Origin: Plantibacter auratus
Lineage (GTDB): Bacteria > Actinomycetota > Actinomycetes > Actinomycetales > Microbacteriaceae
Length of the DNA stretch: 64,000 nt
NCBI RefSeq assembly: GCF_050587365.1
Contig: NZ_JBOBFV010000001.1
Location: 1,116,001 to 1,180,000 of the forward strand
Direction: 5' to 3'
The notes under the pieces were generated by a model. The model was given only the letters and a program-made list of their open reading frames with translations, searched no databases and was not told the DNA's origin. Below, piece after piece: positions 59,432-64,000 of the stretch. Position 1 is the stretch's first letter, and the number at the start of each line of letters is the position of its first letter. The translations under genes were made by a program, and so were the position numbers.

Positions 59432-60789
59432 CGATGCAGACCGTCCTCGACGCCCTCCGTGACGCCCTCGGCGACGCGGTCTCGACGACGGACGCCGTCC
59501 TGACGGACGCACGGTCCGATAAATCGGGTCACGTGTCCGACGCCCCACCGATCGCCGTGGTCTCCGCGCGTTCCATCGAAGACGTCCAGACGGTGATGCG
59601 CATCGCCACCGCGACCGGGACGCCGGTCGTGACGCGCGGCGCCGGTACCGGACTGGCGGGCGGCGCGCTCGGCGGCGCGGGTGAGATCGTCCTGTCGACG
59701 CTCGTGATGCAGCGCGTCCTGGAGATCAACGAACCCGACCTCCTCGCGGTCGTCGAACCGGGCATCATCAACGGCGCCTTCAACGACCTCCTGCTCGCCC
59801 GTGGACTCTGGTTCGCGCCCGACCCGGCGAGCCGCGCGATCTCGACCGTGGGTGGGAACATCGCGACCGGCGCCGGCGGCCTGCTGTGCGCCAAGTACGG
59901 CGTGACACGCGACGCCGTCCTCGCCCTCAAGGTCGTCCTGGCCGACGGACGGCTCATCAGCGTCGGGCACCGGAGCGTGAAGGGGGTCACCGGCCTCGAC
60001 CTCACGAGTCTCATGGTCGGCTCCGAGGGCGTCCTCGGCGTCATCGTCGAGGCGACCGTCCGCATCCGGCGCGTGACGCCGGGCACCGTCGCGACCATCG
60101 CCGGGTACTTCCCGAGCGTGGTCTCGGCAGCGGAGGCCACCGCCGCCGTCACCGCGTCCGGTGTCCAGCCGTCGATCATGGAACTGCTCGACCCCGTCGC
60201 GCTCGTCGCCGTGCACCGCTACCTGCAGCTGCCGACCCCGACCAGCGGCGAGGCGCACGTCGTGATCCAGACCGACGGCCCGAACGCCGAGGCGGAGGCC
60301 GCCGCGATCCTCGAGGTGCTCCACGCCGGCGGCGGGCGTGCCGAGATGTCCACCGACCACGCGACGGGTGAGCACCTGTTGGCCGTCCGCCGCGCCCTGC
60401 ATCCCTCGCTCGAGCAGTTCGGCACCCCGCTCATCGAAGACGTGTCGGTCCCCCGCAGTCAGTTGGCGGCGATGTTCACGGCGATCGGCGAGATCGAGCG
60501 CCGGTACGGCATCTCCATCCCCACGGTCGCGCACGCGGGCGACGGCAACCTCCACCCGAACTTCGTCTTCGAGGGTGTCGAGGTACCAGACCTCATCTGG
60601 CAGGCCGCCGACGACCTCTTCACCACCGCACTGCGGCTCGGCGGTACCCTCACCGGCGAGCACGGCATCGGCCTGCTCAAGAAGCGCTGGCTCGGCGACG
60701 AGCTCGGCGAGGATCAGCTCGCGCTCCAGCACGGGATCAAGCGGCTCTTCGACCCGGAGAACCTCCTCAACCCGGGCAAGATGTTCTGA
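59428..60789 (+). CDS. FAD-linked oxidase, GlcD/lactate dehydrogenase type
   Basis: A 453-residue flavoprotein of the glycolate oxidase GlcD/D-lactate dehydrogenase family. The FAD-binding (PCMH) domain has VVTRGAGTGLAGGALGG and STVGGNIATGAGGLLCAKYG; the C-terminal cap has VPRSQLAAMFTAIGEIE, PTVAHAGDGNLHPNF and GEHGIGLLKKRWL. It oxidises a 2-hydroxyacid; which one is unclear, since no GlcE/GlcF partner is adjacent. It overlaps nagA by four bases. Confidence 0.9.
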   Translation: MTMQTVLDALRDALGDAVSTTDAVLTDARSDKSGHVSDAPPIAVVSARSIEDVQTVMRIATATGTPVVTRGAGTGLAGGALGGAGEIVLSTLVMQRVLEINEPDLLAVVEPGIINGAFNDLLLARGLWFAPDPASRAISTVGGNIATGAGGLLCAKYGVTRDAVLALKVVLADGRLISVGHRSVKGVTGLDLTSLMVGSEGVLGVIVEATVRIRRVTPGTVATIAGYFPSVVSAAEATAAVTASGVQPSIMELLDPVALVAVHRYLQLPTPTSGEAHVVIQTDGPNAEAEAAAILEVLHAGGGRAEMSTDHATGEHLLAVRRALHPSLEQFGTPLIEDVSVPRSQLAAMFTAIGEIERRYGISIPTVAHAGDGNLHPNFVFEGVEVPDLIWQAADDLFTTALRLGGTLTGEHGIGLLKKRWLGDELGEDQLALQHGIKRLFDPENLLNPGKMF

Positions 60790-60790
60790 G

Positions 60791-60968
60791 ACCCTTCGAC
60801 AGGCTCAGGGACCGGAATGAGGGGCGCTCAGGGACCGGAATGGGGCGCGCTCAGGGACCGACGACGGGCGGCCGGAGGCAGGCTCAGGGACCGGAACAGG
60901 CTCCGGGAACGGCGACAGGCCCAGGGTCCGGGTCCGGACGGATCCGGTCCCTGAGCCTGTCGAAGGGT
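60791..60968. repeat. Intergenic repeat array with 25-bp terminal inverted repeats
   Basis: The outer arms (60791-60815 and 60944-60968) are perfect 25-bp inverted copies containing TTCGACAGGCTCAGGGACC. Between them lie progressively degenerate units of CAGGCTCAGGGACCGGAA type near 60826, 60850, 60881, 60898 and 60915. It fills the space between convergent genes and may end both transcripts. Motifs of this kind are dispersed intergenic repeats in many bacteria. Confidence 0.88.
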
Positions 60969-60969
60969 G

Positions 60970-62124
60970 TTACGCGAGCGATGCCTGTTGGGCGACGACC
61001 TGCGCGAGCACCGCGGGAGCCAGCGGGTGCTCGGGAGCGAGGCCGGTGACCTCCTCGACGAAGGTGCCCGGCGCGAGCTCGTGGAGCTTCGCCTGCAGGT
61101 GGACACTCTGCTCGTCGTCGGCGACGTCGAACTCGAGCGCGGCACCGATGGCCGAGACGAGGGCGTCGTGGGCCATGCCGCGCTCCGCCAGCTCTGCGGC
61201 GGGTCCGATGAACCGCTCGGTCCGGCTCAGCTTGCGCAGCGGCTGCCGACCGACGCGTTCCACGGTGTCGGGCAGGTGCACGTTCGCGAAGCGACGGAGG
61301 ATCGTCTCGCGGTACTCGCGTTGCGCGTCGACGTCGAGCCCGTGCTTGGCGACGAGCAGCGCGGAGGTCTCCTCCAGCACCGCACCGACGGCGACGGCGA
61401 TGGACGGCTCGGCGAGTGCTTCGGCGATGGTCCCGATACCGGCGCGCGCACCGAAGTAGGCGACGGAGGCGTGGCCGGTGTTCACGGTGAAGAGCTTCCG
61501 CTCGATGTACGGCGCGAGCTCATCGACGAAGTGGGCACCGGGGATCGACGGCAGCGAGCCGTTGAACGCCGGGGTCTCGATGGCCCACTCGTAGAAGGTC
61601 TCGACGGTCACGTCGATGCCCTGCCCGGCGGGCTGGCCCGGGACGATGCGGTCCACGGCCGTGTTCGCGAACACGGCCCGGGTCGACAGCGACGCCCAGG
61701 CCTCGTCACCGACCGCCTGGCGCACCTCGGTGGCGAGGAGGTCGGTGGCGTTGATCGCGTTCTCGCAGGCCATGACGGCGAGCGGAGCGGCGTCGGCCGG
61801 ACGGGCGGCGATCCCACGCGCGATGACCGGAGCGACGAAGCGCAGGATGGTCGGCCCGACGGCGGTGGTCACCACCTCGGCGGCGGCGATCTCCTGGACG
61901 AGGGCCTCCTCGTCGGTGGCGCTGTTGATCGCGCGGAACCCGGTGACGACCGTGTCCTTCGCGCCGTCGCCCACCTCGTGCACCGTGTAGCTGTCGGCCG
62001 CGGCGATCGCATCGATGAGCTCGGCGTTGACGTCCGCGAAGACGACCTCGTAGCCGCCCTCGTGGAGGAGCAGGCCGACGAAGCCGCGCCCGATGTTGCC
62101 GGCGCCGAAGTGGACGGCTCGCAT
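60970..62124 (-). CDS. mtlD: Mannitol-1-phosphate 5-dehydrogenase
   Basis: NAD-dependent oxidation of mannitol-1-P to fructose-6-P. The 384 residues begin with the dinucleotide loop AVHFGAGNIGRGFVG and include TTAVGPTILRFVAPVIA, ENAINATDLL and the catalytic lysine region in YIERKLFTVNTGHASVAYFG. The ATG at 62122-62124 shares one base with the mtlF stop (TGATG). Last gene of mtlA-mtlF-mtlD. Confidence 0.95.
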   Translation of the reverse strand: MRAVHFGAGNIGRGFVGLLLHEGGYEVVFADVNAELIDAIAAADSYTVHEVGDGAKDTVVTGFRAINSATDEEALVQEIAAAEVVTTAVGPTILRFVAPVIARGIAARPADAAPLAVMACENAINATDLLATEVRQAVGDEAWASLSTRAVFANTAVDRIVPGQPAGQGIDVTVETFYEWAIETPAFNGSLPSIPGAHFVDELAPYIERKLFTVNTGHASVAYFGARAGIGTIAEALAEPSIAVAVGAVLEETSALLVAKHGLDVDAQREYRETILRRFANVHLPDTVERVGRQPLRKLSRTERFIGPAAELAERGMAHDALVSAIGAALEFDVADDEQSVHLQAKLHELAPGTFVEEVTGLAPEHPLAPAVLAQVVAQQASLA

Positions 62125-62558
62125 CACTCGTTGACCTCGCTCAGGAGCGCGTAGAGCTCCTCAGGCGTCTCGGCTGCGAGCAGCTTGGCGACCTCGTCGT
62201 CCTCGGAGAAGATGATGGCGATCTTGGAGAGGATCTCCATGTGCCCGCCGTCCTTGCCGGCGATGCCGACGACGAAGCGGACCTCGTCGCCGTCCCAGTC
62301 GATGGGGGTCTCGTAGCGGGTGAACGATAGGGCGGAATCGCGGACCGCCTCCTTCGCGTCGTTCGTCCCGTGCGGGATGGCGAGGAGGTTGCCCATGTAG
62401 GTCGACACGGACTGCTCGCGGGCGAGCATGGCCTCGAAGTACTCGTCGGTCACGGCTCCGGCTGCTTCGAGGGCGTCGGCAGCGCGGCGGATGGCCTCCT
62501 CCTGCGTCACCGTCCCGGTGACGATGGTGATCCGATCCTGGGTCAGTACCTGCGACAT
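62124..62558 (-). CDS. mtlF: Mannitol PTS enzyme IIA (MtlF)
   Basis: The 144-residue cytoplasmic EIIA domain that passes phosphate from HPr to the EIIB domain of MtlA. The active-site histidine is in MGNLLAIPHGTND; EEAIRRAADALEAAGAV and MEILSKIAIIFSEDDE fit the fold. The ATG at 62556-62558 follows GAGGAAGAC. A 117-base gap with a hairpin separates it from mtlA. Confidence 0.94.
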   Translation of the reverse strand: MSQVLTQDRITIVTGTVTQEEAIRRAADALEAAGAVTDEYFEAMLAREQSVSTYMGNLLAIPHGTNDAKEAVRDSALSFTRYETPIDWDGDEVRFVVGIAGKDGGHMEILSKIAIIFSEDDEVAKLLAAETPEELYALLSEVNE

Positions 62559-62630
62559 GTCTTCCTCTGCATTCGTCGTGCGGGGCTCCGCCGGTGCGGT
62601 CCGGAGCCGGGTGAAGGGCGTTGGATGGAG

Positions 62631-62663
62631 CCCGGGGCGCACGCCCTTCGCGTGCGCCCCGGG
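62631..62663 (-). terminator. Hairpin between mtlA and mtlF
   Basis: A perfect 14-bp stem, CCCGGGGCGCACGC with its complement, around a five-base loop, 12 bases past the mtlA stop. No T-run follows. Probably an attenuator or mRNA-stabilising element inside the operon. Confidence 0.65.
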
Positions 62664-62675
62664 ATCGTTCCGTTG

Positions 62676-64000
62676 CTAGTGTGCTCCCTCTCCGCGGAGC
62701 AACTCCACCACTTCGTCGTACTTCGGAGAGTTCATGAAGTTGTCGACCGACATGTGCACGGCACTCGGGGTCTTCTCCTTCGCGCGCTCCGTCAGCTCGC
62801 GCTGGGTGATGACGAGGTCGACGTCGTCGGCGAGGTTCGCGATCGCCTTGTTGGTGACGGTGATCTCGTCGATGCCGGCCTTCTTGATCTTGTTGCGGAG
62901 CACCGAGGCGCCCATCGCACTCGAACCCATACCGGCGTCGCAGGCGAAGACGATGTTCCGGATCGGGCCGCGCTCGAGCGTCGTGACGACGCCCTCGTCG
63001 ACGACGTCCGCACCGGCTGCGGCGCTTCCGGCGGAGAGGTTGCCGAGCACGCTCGACTTCTTGCCCTTGGCGGCTTCGGTCGCGGCGACGGCGGCCGAGA
63101 GGTCACCGGCGTTCTCGTTCTCGAGGTCGCGCTTCCGGCTGGCCCGCAGGATGATCGCGGAGATCCCGAACGAGACGGCTGCGGCGACGATGACCGACAG
63201 GATCACGCCGAAGTAGCTGTCGGGTGCGGTCTGGATGAGCACGGCGATGATGCTGCCGGGCGAGGCAGGGGCGCGGAGACCCGTGTTGAACGCGACGTTC
63301 GTCGCCACACCGGCCATGCCGCCACCGATCGCGGCCAGGACCAGCATCGGCTTCATGAGCACGTACGGGAAGTAGATCTCGTGGATGCCACCGAAGAACT
63401 GGATGATGACCGCGCCGGGGGCCGACGCCTTCGCGAGACCGATGCCGAAGAAGCAGAACGCGAGCAGGATGCCGAGGCCCGGACCGGGGTTCGCCTCGAG
63501 GAGGAACAGGATCGACTTGCCGGTCTCCTCGGACTGCTGGACACCGAGCGGGGTCAGCACACCGTGGTTGATGGCGTTGTTGAGGAAGAGGATCTTGCCG
63601 GGCTCGATGAAGATGCTCGCGATCGGCAGGAGCGAGTTGGCGACGAGCCAGTCGACGATGCCCTCGAGGAAGCTGCTGAGCGCGGTGACGATCGGTGCGA
63701 TACCGAAGAAGCCGCCGATGGCGAGGAGGGCTCCGAGGATACCCGCGGAGAAGTTGTTGACCAGCATCTCGAAGCCGGCCTTGATCTTGCCGTCCCAGAT
63801 GCGGTCCACCTGCTTCATGAGCCACGCGGCGAGCGGGCCCATGATCATCGCACCGATGAACATCGGGATCGCGCTGCCGACGATGACACCCATGGTCGCG
63901 ATGGAGGCGACGACGCCGCCACGCTCACCGTAGATCATGCGGCCACCGGTGTTCGCGATGAGCAGTGGGAGCAGGTACGTGATCATCGGGCCGACGAGGC
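62676..64000 (-). CDS. mtlA: Mannitol PTS enzyme IICB (MtlA), N-terminus beyond window
   Basis: About 440 C-terminal residues are present; the frame is open to the window end, so the N-terminal helices are missing. The EIIC part has NTGGRMIYGERGG, NNAINHGVLTPLGVQQ, the substrate/loop region ANPGPGLGILLAF and GGIHEIYFPYVLMKP. A Glu/Ala linker leads to EIIB, whose phosphocysteine is in FACDAGMGSSAMGAS. It imports and phosphorylates mannitol. First of the mtl genes seen here. Confidence 0.95.
   Translation of the reverse strand, partial: LVGPMITYLLPLLIANTGGRMIYGERGGVVASIATMGVIVGSAIPMFIGAMIMGPLAAWLMKQVDRIWDGKIKAGFEMLVNNFSAGILGALLAIGGFFGIAPIVTALSSFLEGIVDWLVANSLLPIASIFIEPGKILFLNNAINHGVLTPLGVQQSEETGKSILFLLEANPGPGLGILLAFCFFGIGLAKASAPGAVIIQFFGGIHEIYFPYVLMKPMLVLAAIGGGMAGVATNVAFNTGLRAPASPGSIIAVLIQTAPDSYFGVILSVIVAAAVSFGISAIILRASRKRDLENENAGDLSAAVAATEAAKGKKSSVLGNLSAGSAAAGADVVDEGVVTTLERGPIRNIVFACDAGMGSSAMGASVLRNKIKKAGIDEITVTNKAIANLADDVDLVITQRELTERAKEKTPSAVHMSVDNFMNSPKYDEVVELLRGEGAH

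Overview
The window is high-GC DNA from an actinomycete. Gene content and order point to the family Microbacteriaceae: mycothiol synthase MshD, CarD, GlnR, SenX3/RegX3, SigK/RskA, DUF3263, LytR_C-domain and LAxTG-anchored surface proteins, many GTG/TTG starts, and several apparently leaderless genes. I cannot fix the genus from sequence alone. The region looks like ordinary chromosome: there is no rRNA, CRISPR array, integrase, transposase or phage gene. The main accessory-looking segments are near 18-21 kb (surface proteins), 38-45 kb (regulators and transporters), 47.4-48.5 kb (a nuclease-like gene between two palindromic repeats) and 60.8-61 kb (an intergenic repeat array).

Layout. 1-10 kb: groEL (3' end outside the window) under two CIRCE-type operators, a cold-shock protein, small envelope and unknown proteins, msrB with a nitroreductase, a YdcZ-type transporter, tRNA-Thr(UGU), a membrane DsbA-like protein, an orphan sugar-ABC ATPase (UgpC/MsiK type) and a kinase-like DUF4032 protein. 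9-15 kb: the cluster carD-ispDF-cysS-rlmB, interrupted by a winged-helix (AlkZ-like) gene on the other strand, then a lipoprotein. 15-36 kb: a phosphate-centred region with regX3-senX3 divergent from phoU, gpmA, a five-gene minus-strand operon (small membrane proteins, nitrobindin-like protein, ygfZ, FUSC transporter), glnR-mshD, ppk-mutT1 and pstSCAB. PHO-box-like 11-nt direct repeats lie between senX3 and phoU, before ppk and before pstS, so the three units are probably one RegX3 regulon. Between phoU and gpmA are a chaplin-like repeat surface protein with a sortase signal and a second secreted protein. 35-45 kb: rskA-sigK, an unknown gene, tRNA-Lys(UUU), a gamma-butyrolactone-receptor-like TetR protein, a ParB-motif protein, a TetR/MFS efflux pair with an operator, DUF2200, a CPBP protease and a YbaK-type deacylase. 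44-53 kb: deoR with galTK, the repeat-flanked DUF559-type gene, glyA-folD behind a ZTP riboswitch, and a GH20 hexosaminidase.

53-64 kb: an unusual single protein joining an ECF sigma factor, a zinc-binding anti-sigma-like motif, hydrophobic segments and a long Pro/Thr-rich adhesin-like tail; an MFS/MerR pair; purU; an operon of DUF2568, nagA and a GlcD-type flavin oxidase; and the mannitol PTS operon mtlA-mtlF-mtlD (mtlA cut by the window end).

The most unusual observations are the nuclease-like gene bracketed by two near-identical 64-nt palindromes in direct orientation, one of which supplies its last codons and stop; the sigma/anti-sigma/adhesin-like fusion; and the seven-repeat chaplin-like wall protein.
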